The notes: generated from the letters alone by a model not told the origin. A stretch of 64,000 nucleotides of DNA from Trachythela sp. YZ-2020 (GCA_016169945.1 JADLSH010000236.1:2652001-2716000); one strand, 5' to 3'; counted from the first letter of the stretch, positions 47,572 through 57,896 are shown. Program-made: numbers and translations.

Positions 47572-48195
47572 TTATGGATGATAACGGCGCCAATGGCAAG
47601 TTTCTGCCGTTGTGTGCATTATATCACATGTGGAACATAGTTGGGTACTGTCCCACTGCTGACGACAGTGCGCGCATGTTTCCGGGTTTCCATTCCTCCG
47701 TTGTTCTCGCCTCCATCTTCGAACGCATCGTTTATGCACGAAATGGTCACAGCACGCGGTTGAAATTGCACCTTTTTCCTTGCGCTGGATTTCTTCCAGA
47801 CAAATGTAACAACCCTCTTTCAATCTGAAACCTCTACAGTTGTCCAGATCATTCTCAATCGCGTGAAATAAGCCATAGGGAGGTGATTCCAGTTCTCGTC
47901 TTATGTTACGTTGTCTGCATACTTCATGCAAAGGAACTGCGCCACGGCGAAACTTTTTCGGTCGAAGTACAGGCATCTTGCAATATTGTACTTCAGAAAT
48001 ATACTCGTAGAAATGCTTGTGTTGATTTCGGTTTGAAAAGTTTGTATAATAATAATTGACTATAGCATTTTCGGTTCTTGCTATTAAGTATTGAATATCA
48101 AGAATCATTAATTCACTAATGACTGAACATATTGTTACTTTACGACATTGCCCAGTACCACAAAGGAACCTTTTCGGTTGTTTAATAGGCTGCAT
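47572..48195 (-). CDS. RING-H2 finger protein (putative E3 ubiquitin ligase)
   Basis: 207 residues. A C3H2C3 RING is visible: C129 and C132 (CYICLEE), C149, H151, H154, C157 (CCDHFVHKRC), C174 and C177 (CAHC). A basic stretch RRWRREQRRNG lies inside the finger and a further Cys/His cluster (CSTCDIMH) follows. RING-H2 domains recruit ubiquitin-conjugating enzymes, so the protein may redirect host ubiquitination, as many viral RING proteins do; that part is inference. The N-terminal 60 residues have no recognised domain. Its first codons overlap the end of a small membrane-protein frame (48135-48335). A 49-bp piece around codons 15-30 is repeated in inverted orientation at 59404. Confidence 0.8.
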   Translation of the reverse strand: MQPIKQPKRFLCGTGQCRKVTICSVISELMILDIQYLIARTENAIVNYYYTNFSNRNQHKHFYEYISEVQYCKMPVLRPKKFRRGAVPLHEVCRQRNIRRELESPPYGLFHAIENDLDNCRGFRLKEGCYICLEEIQRKEKGAISTACCDHFVHKRCVRRWRREQRRNGNPETCAHCRQQWDSTQLCSTCDIMHTTAETCHWRRYHP

Positions 48196-48335
48196 CTTTC
48201 AGTGTTCATCTTTTCGGTAGCCTTATAGACAGCGAACACCACGCCGATTATAATGAATGATGTGACGCTCATTATAAGTTTGCCTAAACGTGTTTGGGCC
48301 AGCCGTATATAAGAAATCGTTGTGTGTCTGTTCAT
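48135..48335 (-). CDS. Small single-pass membrane protein (66 aa)
   Basis: A 66-residue frame with one strongly hydrophobic segment (residues about 20-37, LIMSVTSFIIIGVVFAVY), a short basic N-terminus and a polar tail. It overlaps the RING gene start by 61 bp in another frame and begins 17 bp from the opposite-strand polymerase exon. It could be a separate small membrane protein or a 5' exon spliced to the RING gene. No family is recognised. Confidence 0.45.
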   Translation of the reverse strand: MNRHTTISYIRLAQTRLGKLIMSVTSFIIIGVVFAVYKATEKMNTERCSLLNNRKGSFVVLGNVVK

Positions 48336-48352
48336 CGTAACCTAAGAAAACA

Positions 48353-49017
48353 ATGGAAAACGATTCTCCTGGATGGGCGAGTATTCTCGACACTCTAACG
48401 TCAGACGAGTTGGGAAACCTAGAGACGGAGGCAATTTTGGAAAGTATTATTCAAGGTAAATACAGACGACTCCATTTCAATTATCAACAGACGAAATTGT
48501 GAGGGTTTTAATAACGATATTTCACCTTCCAGATGATCCATTTGAAAACTTCACGCAAGCTGATTGGCAAAAAATTGATGCTGCGATTGAGGAAAATGTT
48601 GGTCGACAGTCGAATGCTGCGATTGAAGAAAATATTGGTATGAAGTTGTATTGCTTTATAGGATTCAATTATCAACAGACGAAATTGTGAGGGTTTTAAT
48701 AACGATATTTCACCTTCCAGATGATCCATTTGAAAACTTCATGCAAGCTGATTGGCAAAAAATTGATGCTGCGATTGAGGAAAATGTTGGTCGACAGTCG
48801 AATGCTGCGATTGAAGAAAATATTGGTATGAAGTTGTATTGCTTTATAGGATTGTATTTCATCATATTACTGGAAGGTCTCTAACGCATTATCTTTTGCT
48901 TGTAGAGTACCGCTGCAATGTGTGGGAATTTATACCAACACAGTTCCAGTTTGGGGAGGCACAAACGCCAGAAACACGGGTCGGCATCTGCAGAGAGCCT
49001 GACTAAGAGAGAAAATG
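48353..49017 (+). CDS. 5' exons of the Polinton DNA polymerase gene, with a duplicated exon
   Basis: Four putative exons with GT/AG borders: 48353-48455 (acidic start, MENDSPGW), 48533-48637, 48721-48825 and 48906-49017. Exons 2 and 3 are 105 nt, phase 1 at both ends, and differ at one base; they belong to a 188-bp tandem duplication (about 48475-48662 and 48663-48850). Exon 4, in the frame that joins the polymerase exon at 49111, is basic (GRHKRQKHG) but is not in phase with exon 3, whose frame would reach a stop at about 49002. So either another acceptor is used, translation starts at ATG 48918, or a frame change lies in exon 4. Confidence 0.55.
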
Positions 49018-49110
49018 GTAAGTCCGTTTCTTTTTTCCGCCAGGCATGTGATTTCAGTTGAAATTGTTATTCGAAAGATGATTTCAACCTATACTTTCCT
49101 ATTTACCTAG

Positions 49111-52100
49111 AATCAAGCGAAACTGAGACGACAAACAAACGTCCCCGAACGGACCAGGCCGGGGCTGGTCCTTCAGGCGAACCAGCTGTAGAAGAAGAAC
49201 CGAATGAACCAGCTGCAGAAGAAGAACCGAATGAACCAGCTGCAGAAGAAGAACCGAATGAACCAGCTGCAGAAGAAGAGGAAGAACCGAATGAGCAGCT
49301 TGAAGCAATACTTCAGCAGCACCGTGACATAATCAACGCCGGACATCGCTTACATCACAGGCAAGACGTTTTTAATATTAGAGTAGACGATTCGTTTACG
49401 ATAGAAACGTTAGTCAATCGTTTAAGGGGTATATATAGACAACAACGCAGGGCATTTAAAATTAATTTAAGTTTCAGCTTTATTTTAAGAAACGTAGAGA
49501 CAGGTGAATTAAGGTTTTTCTACGGTTCCCACAACACCAATTTTCTAGATACACCTATGATGATACATGACGATGCCACATTTAGACATTTTGTAGATGT
49601 GTTGCGAACCTTAGATGTGCTAGAATGGGTCAGATTGCAGCGCCCAAATAGTAAATGGGTATTTTTACAATTGGTCCAATGCTTGGTTACAGTAACTAGA
49701 CTTAATGTTCCTATTGGAGCACCTATTCAGTTGCCGGAATATATAATCCATAATCACGCGATTATTTCATTAGCTAAGGATCGCAAAACGGGGCGGGCTT
49801 TCGACGATAATCTCTGCTTGTTTCGTTGCCTCGCCTTGCACGAAGGGGCGGGTGAGAGGTATTTTGATCGGGCGACAAATGCTTTATATGATCGTTATCT
49901 CCAGGAAACCAGTCTGGATCGGGAGGATTTCGGTGGGGTTGACCTAAGTGAACTCGATATAGTCGAGAATTTGTTCGAGGTTGCCATTCACATATACTCG
50001 ATTGACGAAGAAGGTTTGGCATTTTCAGTAAGGAGGTCTGTTGCGGAATTTCGACCTATGTATGTAAATCTACACAACGACCATTTTAGTTTCATCACAG
50101 ATGTAAGTAAATTTTGCCTATCGTTCGCCTGTTCTAAATGCGATAAGATATTTTCAAAACCATATCGCCTAACTCGACATGAACAAACTTGTGATGTGAA
50201 TGTTAAACATAAATTTCCAGGCCATACGTATAAAGTAGAGAAAACCATTTTTGAGGAGCTTGAAAATTTAACTTTGGACTTTGAACCGCCGGACAAATTT
50301 TTTCCATATTTCCTGACGTGGGACATGGAATCTTTCCAGTACGACACGCAAAACGAAACCGAAGCTAGGCTCCAGTGGACAGCCGAACACGTCCCCGCCT
50401 CAATCTCCGTAGCTAGTAACGTTCCAGGTTATGAGTCTGCAAAATGTTTTGTTACGGATGGTAACGCAGAACAGCTTGTCAGCGATTTTGTAGAATATAT
50501 ACATGAAGTAAGCGACATGGGTTACCGACTTTTGTCCGAAAAATTCGAAAATGTTTTCACCCAGTTGGACGTTATGGTTAGTAATTTGCCTGAAATCGAT
50601 GAAAACGGGAAAGAACAAATTTTAAAATTGAAGAAAAAGTTTGACCTTTTTTTAAAAGAAATGCCAATAGTCGGTTTCAACTCCTCTCGCTACGACATTA
50701 ACGTTATAAAGAGATTTTTATTCCACAAATTGGATACAACTGAAGAGGATGGGGTAGGTTTTGTCGTAAAGCGAAATAATGCGTATATGTGTATTAAAAC
50801 TGAAAGACTTAAATTTCTCGATATACTGAATTATTTAGCCCCTGGGTGTAATTACGACCAGTTTCTTAAAGCATATGAGTGTAGTGCACAGAAAGGGTAT
50901 TTCCCTTATGAATGGTTTGACGACATAGCAAAGCTCGATTACGAAAGCCTCCCAGACCACGATGATTTTTTTAGCGCTCTCCGAAACACAAACATTAGCG
51001 AGAGTGAGTACAGTCACTGCTTGTCTATTTGGCGAAATGAAGGAATGGTTACTTTTAAGGACTATTTGGTATGGTACAACAACCGTGATGTAGAACCATT
51101 TGTCGAGGCAGTGGAAAAAATGTTTGAGTTTTACCAACCGAGAAATTTAGATATTTTTAAAGATGGGATATCCGTTCCCGGTTTAGTAATGAAAAATCTC
51201 TTTTCCGACCTAGATCATAACACGTTCTTTAGCTTGTTTCAGGAGAGAGACAAAGATTTGTACTATACTTTTAAGGACAATATCGTTGGGGGACCTTCAA
51301 TTATTTTCCATAGATATCACGAGAAAGACAAAACTAACATTCGGGGTGGGAAACCATGTAAGCGAATTTGGGGAGCTGATGCAAACGCATTGTACCTGTG
51401 GGCTTTATCCCAGCAAATGCCGTCCGGATATTATGTAAGGCGAAAGAAAGAAAACGATTTCAAAAAAGAGGAATATTTTAATAAGATAAGCACAGAATGG
51501 CTTGATTATGTTGCCCATCGTGACAACGTATCTATATTGCATGCACATAACCACGGGGAACAACGCATTGGCAGTTTTCTTGTAGACGGGTTTGATTCTG
51601 CAAATAACACAATTTACGAATTTAATGGGTGCTATTTCCACGGACATAGCTGCGACCTAAACAACAAAGATTTTAACGAAAAGTGTAACTTACCTATGTG
51701 CGTACTATATGATCGCACGATGAATAGACAACGATACCTCGAAGATCGGGGGTACAAAGTGGTTTCTATTTGGGAATGTGAATACAAACATATGCGTAAA
51801 AATGATGACGATTTGAAAGATTTTCGTAGTTCGTACAAGCAAGAATTAGAATGTAAGTCTGGTATGTCTGTTGCACAAATAATTGCTTCAATCAAATCAA
51901 ATAAGCTGTTTGGCGTTGTCCGTTGCGACATTCGAGTACCAGATGACAAAAAAGAAAAATTTTCCGAAATGTGCCCCATTTTCAAAAACGCGGACATTCC
52001 TTTTGATTGCATTGGGGAACATATGCAACAATTTGTAAATGAAAACAATTTAAACAAAAAGCCAAGGCGCGGGTTGATAGGTAGTATGTTTGGAGATAAT

Positions 52101-53039
52101 ATTTTATTAACTACCCCACTTTTGAAATGGTATATCGATCACGGACTTGAAGTTACTGACGTGCACGAAGTGGTAGAGTTTACGCCAAAAACTTGTTTTC
52201 AAAACTTTGCAGATAATGTTAGTAATGCTCGGCGGGAAGGGGATTCTGACCCCTCGAAAAAGATCATTGCGGATACGTGCAAATTGCACGGGAATTCAGC
52301 TTACGGTAGAACGCTCACAAATAAGGAAAAACATCTGAATATAAGTTACTGCGACGAATCAGCAGTTGGGTTAGCTGTCAACGATCCACATTTTAGAAAG
52401 CTGGATATTCTTGACGAAAATTATTATGAAATTTCGAAAACAAAGAAATCGATAAGCCTAAATTTACCAATTCAAATCGGGTTTTTTGTCTATCAATACG
52501 CCAAACTTCGTATGCTTGAATTTTATTATGACTTTATGGATAAATTTCTTGACCGTTCGGATTTCGAATACTGCGAGATGGACACAGACTCAGCATACGT
52601 TTCACTATCTGGTGAGAGCATCGAGGCTCTCGTTAAGCCTGAGCTTAAAGCGGAATACGAACGTGAAAAATTTAGTTGGTTTCCGAGGGATTATAACGCC
52701 GAAGTTAAGGCTTATGATACACGCACGCCTGGTTTGTTTAAAACAGAATTTTTGGGCGATGGGATAATAAGCCTAAACAGTAAAATGTATTTCTGCTTCA
52801 ATGAATCACAGGAAAAATTTTCTTGTAAGGGAGTGAATAAATACACCAATGCGATAGTCAAAGACACATATTTGAACGTCATTCGAAACAAAACCACGGG
52901 CCAAGCAACAAACCGGGGATTTCGTGTTAGAGGGAACAGGATTTTCACATACACACAGGTCAAAAACGCGTTTACTTATTTTTATGGCAAAAGAAAGGTT
53001 TTAGCAGATGGTGTAAGTACGACCTATTTGGATCTGTGA
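49111..53039 (+). CDS. PolB: Protein-primed family B DNA polymerase (Polinton PolB) with OTU-like N-terminus
   Basis: The main exon follows acceptor tttacctag and stays open for about 1,308 codons. It starts with an acidic 9-residue repeat (EPAAEEEPN, four imperfect copies). Counting from Met 49557: an OTU-like cysteine protease signature (DDNLCLFRCLAL, C87; NDHFSF, H176), a C2HC/C2H2 finger (C192, C195, H208, C212), 3'-5' exonuclease motifs (D256-M-E258; FNSSRYD near 375-381; YNNRD 508-512), PolA (DANALY 609-614), PolB (KLHGNSAYG 910-918), PolC (DTDS 1010-1013). An inserted nuclease-like block (VDGFD ... YEFNGCYFHGH, 677-698) resembles Vsr/PD-(D/E)XK folds. All catalytic residues are present. 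It replicates the element by protein priming. Confidence 0.95.
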
Positions 53040-53548
53040 TTAAAAAATAACCATTTTATTAAGATGTCTCGCTCCGATATCGAATAATGTGAACAGGGCT
53101 TCCGGACTCGGCTATATACTTTTACGGAAAAATTCGACGTTCCAGTCATACCCCACTATACACTCCGATTTGAGTGAGTCATAAATGATATGGTTTCCAC
53201 GAGATATATCGATCAAAGATTTCATATCTGTAAAAATGGTTTCCATAAAATAGGAATGCATGCGAATCTCCAAAGGTTATATCTATGTAGGCACAATTTT
53301 GATCGTTAAAAGTCTAATGCATGTGATGTTATTCGTAGCATGGTGACAGATGCGCGCGACAAGCAGAGATTTACGTAGGAATGACTAGAAATTGACTTAT
53401 ATTTATCTCGATGATAAAATGCCCCCAGGCAACTATGAATTTAACTATCCAGATATTAATCCTGTGTGATTCATTAAATGTAAATATAGTGTGAAAACAA
53501 GCAATCAATGTATTAAAATTTTCTTTATTACTAAATAAATATTAACTG
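53040..53548. other. Gap between polymerase and protease genes
   Basis: Convergent spacer of about 500 bp, AT-rich. It holds only a 44-codon minus-strand frame (53112-53246; METIFTDMKS start, VGYDWNVEFF near the end), which could be a remnant or a small gene. No other feature is visible. Confidence 0.4.
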
Positions 53549-54064
53549 TTACATGGTTTTTGAGTACTTTGCTATAGCCTTCTGACCAAATTTGTTGCGT
53601 GATTTTGCATGAAATATCTCTCTTACAAAAGCCGCAACAAGTACATCGTTTTGTACGAGGTTCCGAGTAAACTTGTGTTCTATTGTACTCGTAGCTATAT
53701 GTCTACAACGATAGTATATAAAATAAATACAGAAATGTCCACAGACGCTTGAAAAAGGCGATTGAAGAGTCCGACGATTGCGTGTCCATTTCGAACAGTT
53801 TTTTGCCAGGAATGATACAAATGACAATGTGTACGCTTCGGGATCTTGGCCAAGAGAGTCAAAAAATTCACCATGTGTAGGACTAGCAAACCAAAACGCG
53901 ACCCAATGTGAGCCAGGCATGTTACTTCGATCGACATTTGCCACATAGGCTTTGGGGTAACTATCCACTGTGTCAGGCAGTTTATCCGATGCGTAGACGC
54001 CACCAAACACATGTTTAGTGCAATTATCGGAGCGTAGAATTTTCTCTATCGTGGTGGAGTTCAT
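53549..54064 (-). CDS. PRO: Adenain-like cysteine protease (maturation protease)
   Basis: 171 residues, C5/Ulp1-like fold family. The triad and oxyanion residues are in the expected order and spacing: H53 (GSHWVAFWF), D69 (EFFDSLG), Q101 (LQSPF) and C108 (SSVCGHFC). Such proteases cut precursor capsid and core proteins during particle assembly. Its ATG overlaps the stop of the upstream capsid gene by ATGA (54061-54064), the tight packing typical of a viral late block. The frame is intact. Confidence 0.93.
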   Translation of the reverse strand: MNSTTIEKILRSDNCTKHVFGGVYASDKLPDTVDSYPKAYVANVDRSNMPGSHWVAFWFASPTHGEFFDSLGQDPEAYTLSFVSFLAKNCSKWTRNRRTLQSPFSSVCGHFCIYFIYYRCRHIATSTIEHKFTRNLVQNDVLVAAFVREIFHAKSRNKFGQKAIAKYSKTM

Positions 54065-55379
54065 GTGCTGAAGTCAAATATAATGTTTCGGCTCTTGTCT
54101 ATTTCGATAAGGCTCTCAAACTCGGCGTAAACTAAACAGGTGACTGTATTTGGCAGAGCTCGCGCAAACTGAATACTTAAGCGAACGTTTCCAGTTTTTA
54201 CAGGATTAAAATGTTCTGAGCTGGTAAGATCCGGAGTGAGATCTATAGCATACAGTGTATATCCTTTGCCGTAATCTTCGCGACTGATAAGATTTCCAGA
54301 GTCGGCAAACATTTTATCCATGCCAGAAAAGAGAGTTTCATAACCACGTATATACAAGCCATCGCCTCCATCACCAAATTGAACTTGAATAGGTTTGTGC
54401 GAATCCCCGTTGACAGACAACCCAACTTGCGTGACGTTGTAGTGATGAAAGTTGAAGGCATTTTTGCCATAACTGCCGTGAAAAGCCTCGCTATGAACTA
54501 AAGCTATTACAACACGTTTCGGTAATACACCTAGGAACACATTTTCCCGATCTAAAGACAGCAGACCTTGCGGAATTGCTATAGATTTCACCTCCACTCT
54601 TGAAATGGGATATTTTGCCGTTGTTTTGTCCAAAAACTTTTCGTGATCTAAGCGAAGGGTTGGACTTACACTCACGCGACGCATGCGCAGCACGGCTTCT
54701 TCAATCAGAACTTTATATGCCGGATTTTCACCACCTGCCATTAAGCAAAAACTGTTCGCAGATCTAACCAATTTAACTTTAATGTCGACTCCTGGAATAA
54801 TCAGGCGTTCTTGAAAGCATATGTCCGCATGTAAAGGACCGGACATATCACAACTTCTGCTTGTCGCTTTTTTAAACCCATGTTTGCGTTAGCATCGAGC
54901 GCTCCTGGGTTATGTACATCCATTTTACCAGCAGTATCCATAAAGAATAAACTAGTTTGCATACGCGATCTCATGGCTGCCGGACCGAAATTAAGTAATG
55001 TCTCGATCATGGCGCGGTAAGAATAAGTTGTTGCGCTTGGCGTGACCAATTTATCGTTGAGTGAAACATTCACTTGACTAAACAGCGACTGCAAGAATAG
55101 ATTCTGCGGACCCACTTGATCATCACCTCCGATGTTCTCTCCATCAGCAGCTTTTACTTTAACTTTTACGTACAGTTGCATGCGACTAGGGTCTAAATAA
55201 TCTTCTCCATTGCCCGGAACAAAAAATTCGATAGGCGCTGAATCTTCACCAAGTGTTGACACCGGGTAATAATCCACAAATTTACTTTTCTCGACCGCCA
55301 CTTGCGTGGGCGGGACGCTAAATAGACTTAATTCATCTTTACTACAGGCTTCGGAATCGTAATGGATAGGCTTCAGCAT
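54061..55379 (-). CDS. MCP: Major capsid protein (double jelly-roll), one frameshift
   Basis: The N-terminal part is read from 55379 (FFVPGNGEDYLDPSRM, the Polinton capsid strand; SATTYSYRAMIETLLNFGP; SSLFFMD-like block). The C-terminal part, 54846 to the stop at 54061, lies in another frame (SGPLHADICFQERLIIPG onward, GSYGKNAFNFHHYN, QFARALPNTV). The frame changes near 54846-54852, so the written sequence would stop early at 54801. Total length is about 438 codons. In Polintons this protein forms hexagonal capsomers like the adenovirus hexon. It is followed directly by the protease and preceded by the pVI/pX-like gene, all on the minus strand. Confidence 0.9.
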
Positions 55380-55382
55380 CGT

Positions 55383-55829
55383 TTAGTTACCAAATATATC
55401 GCTGTATGCCAACTTTTTCTTGGTCTTTGACTTAGGTGTGTTCGCCTTGCGAGGTTTTTTCGACTGACTGACAGTTTTAACTTTGCCTTTCCTTTTAATC
55501 CCCCTGCCATTACCACTTTGCATGTTTGATTGAGTGTGACTAATTGCTTTTTGTTTCATATTTCCAGCTGCCTCGCGTAAACGACTCGCGGTTGCCGTTT
55601 TTATATTTTTCCCACTAAGTAAATCTTCTCCAATGGCGACACCTGTCTTTAGGGCCTCTCGACCTACTTCTTTACCTCCCCGAATTAAATACGGAACTGC
55701 ACTGCGAAATAATCTTCTAAAAATTCCTCCTAAACCATTCCCTGTTTGTGTTCGAAATCTACCAAATCCTCTTTGTCTTCTTGCTCCTGAAAAGACTGGC
55801 AGAGCGCCTCCGGTTTGCCACTGTTGCAT
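55383..55829 (-). CDS. Small basic pVI/pX-like capsid-associated protein
   Basis: 148 residues from ATG 55829, 1 bp after the penton-like stop. Features: WQTGGALPVFSGARR near the start, a Gly-rich patch (GNGLGGIFRRLF), an amphipathic segment (SAVPYLIRGGKEVGREAL), then a very basic tail (RKGKVKTVSQSKKPRKA, ending SDIFGN). Adenovirus pVI and pX and their Polinton counterparts are basic, amphipathic and cut by the adenain-type protease. That match is by layout and position, not by a strong motif. It sits between the minor and major capsid genes. Confidence 0.75.
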   Translation of the reverse strand: MQQWQTGGALPVFSGARRQRGFGRFRTQTGNGLGGIFRRLFRSAVPYLIRGGKEVGREALKTGVAIGEDLLSGKNIKTATASRLREAAGNMKQKAISHTQSNMQSGNGRGIKRKGKVKTVSQSKKPRKANTPKSKTKKKLAYSDIFGN

Positions 55830-55830
55830 A

Positions 55831-56583
55831 TTAAAAGTATATTGAATGGTTTGGTCGAAGGTGAAGTGTACAGATTGACCGACCGTACTCAAATGGCACT
55901 CGTCTCCCTGACTCGTCCGTTATATGCACTTCCAATGTTTCAAATCGCTTCGTACCGATTGGAATATATAACGGATTCTGGTACGTTTTTGTAATTGTAT
56001 CACCGTAGTTTCCCTTAATTTGAACTGCACGCAGCAACGGCACTTTTTTGTCACCAACAATTTGATCGCTCACAATGTCGCAATACACAAACATGGATGA
56101 GAATCCTGCATTAATATCTGCTGCATAGGGGGATGTTGTTTTCTTTGTGACATAACAGTCTTGATCAAAACCTAACACTGCAGCAATATCACCTGTGAAC
56201 CAGACGCTCGCTTGCTTTTTCACATCTATCGTTACTTTACGTGTGCGCCGATTATAGGTAAACTTAATTTTGTCTTGAACATCTTTCGACAGGCTTCCGT
56301 TTAAATTTTTGACAAAATCAAGTATGCTCTCGTAATGCCCGCTTTCGATTACCGGTGCATGTCGTTCACTCCCCACCATATAGATAAATGTTTGTTGTGT
56401 ACCATGTCGTATTGTACTCCATGTATTCGAGTATTGAATTTCAACAAGAGCTACCTCCCAATCGCCTGTTAGGGAAATCGTTTCTGGAAGTTTCACTTTG
56501 AAATTCGCCACTGTGTTTGAAGGAAATATGTTCATACAGCTATTGCTAGGTAAAGTTAAGAAAAAGGGTTTCGACCTTTCCAT
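55831..56583 (-). CDS. Penton-like minor capsid protein (single jelly-roll)
   Basis: 250 residues from ATG 56583. The N-terminal block is characteristic of Polinton minor capsid proteins: LTLPSNSCMNIFPSNTVANF, then LPETISLTGDWEVALVEI. Later there is a segment with VLGFDQDCYV and a C-terminal strand set near YIPIGTKRFETLEVHI. The homologous proteins form the five-fold vertices of the particle. The frame is intact. It lies head to tail with the pVI/pX-like and major capsid genes. Confidence 0.9.
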   Translation of the reverse strand: MERSKPFFLTLPSNSCMNIFPSNTVANFKVKLPETISLTGDWEVALVEIQYSNTWSTIRHGTQQTFIYMVGSERHAPVIESGHYESILDFVKNLNGSLSKDVQDKIKFTYNRRTRKVTIDVKKQASVWFTGDIAAVLGFDQDCYVTKKTTSPYAADINAGFSSMFVYCDIVSDQIVGDKKVPLLRAVQIKGNYGDTITKTYQNPLYIPIGTKRFETLEVHITDESGRRVPFEYGRSICTLHLRPNHSIYF

Positions 56584-56608
56584 CACGGCTGTTGACGTGT
56601 CACTAAAC

Positions 56609-57693
56609 TTATTTTATCAGTGTAATGTCTTTTTCATCTACCCAACTATTGAATTTTGCTGGGTAATTTTTCCAGCTTACGAGATATTGTTTGTGTCCGT
56701 TTCTTGTTCGTGAGCGAAGAATGCTGTCCACTGTGTACAGGTCGTCTTTTTTAATCACTTTCTGGAGTTCATGCTGGTAAAATATACCATCGAGTATTTC
56801 GTTTTCATAATCCTTGATTTTGTACACTGGGGGATCTCGCGCAATTTGTTCAGCTATGGTGAAGTTTTCCCCTGTCCATCCCTGATTGTAAGCCTTCTCA
56901 AATTGTTTTCTCGTCTTACTAATTTTGACTAAATCACCTATGTTAAATTTGAACTTGACTTTAGGTTGTTTCTTTCCATAGAGTATTTGTCTGACTTTGA
57001 ATTCATTTTCCCTTGTAACATTAGCTGGCATTTCCTTGATCGAGCGATGAACAGTATGGTTGTACGCGTGTACTAACTGTTGTAGCGTATCGATATAACG
57101 GACAGTATTATTCGCCGTGAAATAACGATATATTTTCTGCTTCAATGTTCGTATAAACCTTTCGGCTATGCTGGCTTTGGTCTCACTGTTCGTGGTGAAA
57201 AAGTGAATGCCGTATTGCCGCATGAGATTTCGAAATTGCAAATTCAAAAACTCTGTGCCTTGATCTGTATGAAGATAGTTAGGCACGCGACCTTCTTTCA
57301 AAACTTCACGAAAAGCGCGAGTAACAACTGGAGCAGTTTTATTTTTAGGGGTCTGACCCAAGCATATTTACTAAAACAGTCGATACAAACAAGTAGGAAC
57401 CTATAGTTGTCGTTTTGTGCGCTTAAAGATTGAAAGTCCGCTAAATCCGCTTCAAATTGATCATCGATGCCGGCAACAAAAACTCTAGTGCGAGGGTAAT
57501 TTTTACGAACAGGTTTGTGTAAAGTATACGTTTCTTGCGAGCGCAACCATTCACGCACGTCATTTCGACTTATATTCAGATTGTTCTTTGTCGCTCTTGC
57601 TGCGCGGTAAAGTTTCTCTAAACCACCAAAACTAGCTTCGTGTTTGGGGTTGTAGTAAATTTTGCTGAGAAGCGTTTCCTTCCTCTTTGCCAT
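56609..57693 (-). CDS. INT: Retroviral-type integrase with C-terminal chromodomain, one frameshift
   Basis: It starts at ATG 57693. The N-terminal frame holds a helical DNA-binding part (LLSKIYYNPKHEASFGGLEK) and the first catalytic Asp (FEADLADFQ, D83). Near 57342-57346, at a run of five A on the coding strand, the homologous sequence shifts frame and continues to the stop at 56609, with the second Asp (LHTDQGTEF), the Glu (ETKASIAERF), an SH3-like region (NIGDLVKISKTR) and a chromodomain (YTVDSILRSR, YLVSWKNYP). The D,D-E set is complete across the two frames. It inserts the element into host DNA; the 6-bp target duplication fits. Confidence 0.93.
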
Positions 57694-57814
57694 CGAGCTC
57701 TGATTTGTATATCAAAACACGTCCACTACAGCAAGTACACAGACAGCGAATGCGTTTGAGAAACTCACGCAGTTCTATGCTAGGTGTTTGCGGCTGTCCA
57801 AAACAATTTCCCAT
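57632..57814 (-). CDS. Putative N-myristoylated microprotein (60 aa)
   Basis: The frame begins MGNCFGQPQ, a good N-myristoylation start (Gly2) with a palmitoylatable Cys4, followed by a basic helix and a Cys cluster (RIRCLCTCCSG), then a polar tail. It overlaps the integrase start by 62 bp in another frame. Its start is 82 bp from the divergent LRR gene. Membrane anchoring at the cytoplasmic face is predicted; the function is unknown and no family is recognised. Confidence 0.5.
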   Translation of the reverse strand: MGNCFGQPQTPSIELREFLKRIRCLCTCCSGRVLIYKSELDGKEEGNASQQNLLQPQTRS

Positions 57815-57896
57815 GTTGACATGACAAGCTTCACAGGAGAAATGAGCACTGTGTCGTATTACAACGCGTTTTTAAGACATTCAGTCACTGGTCGAA

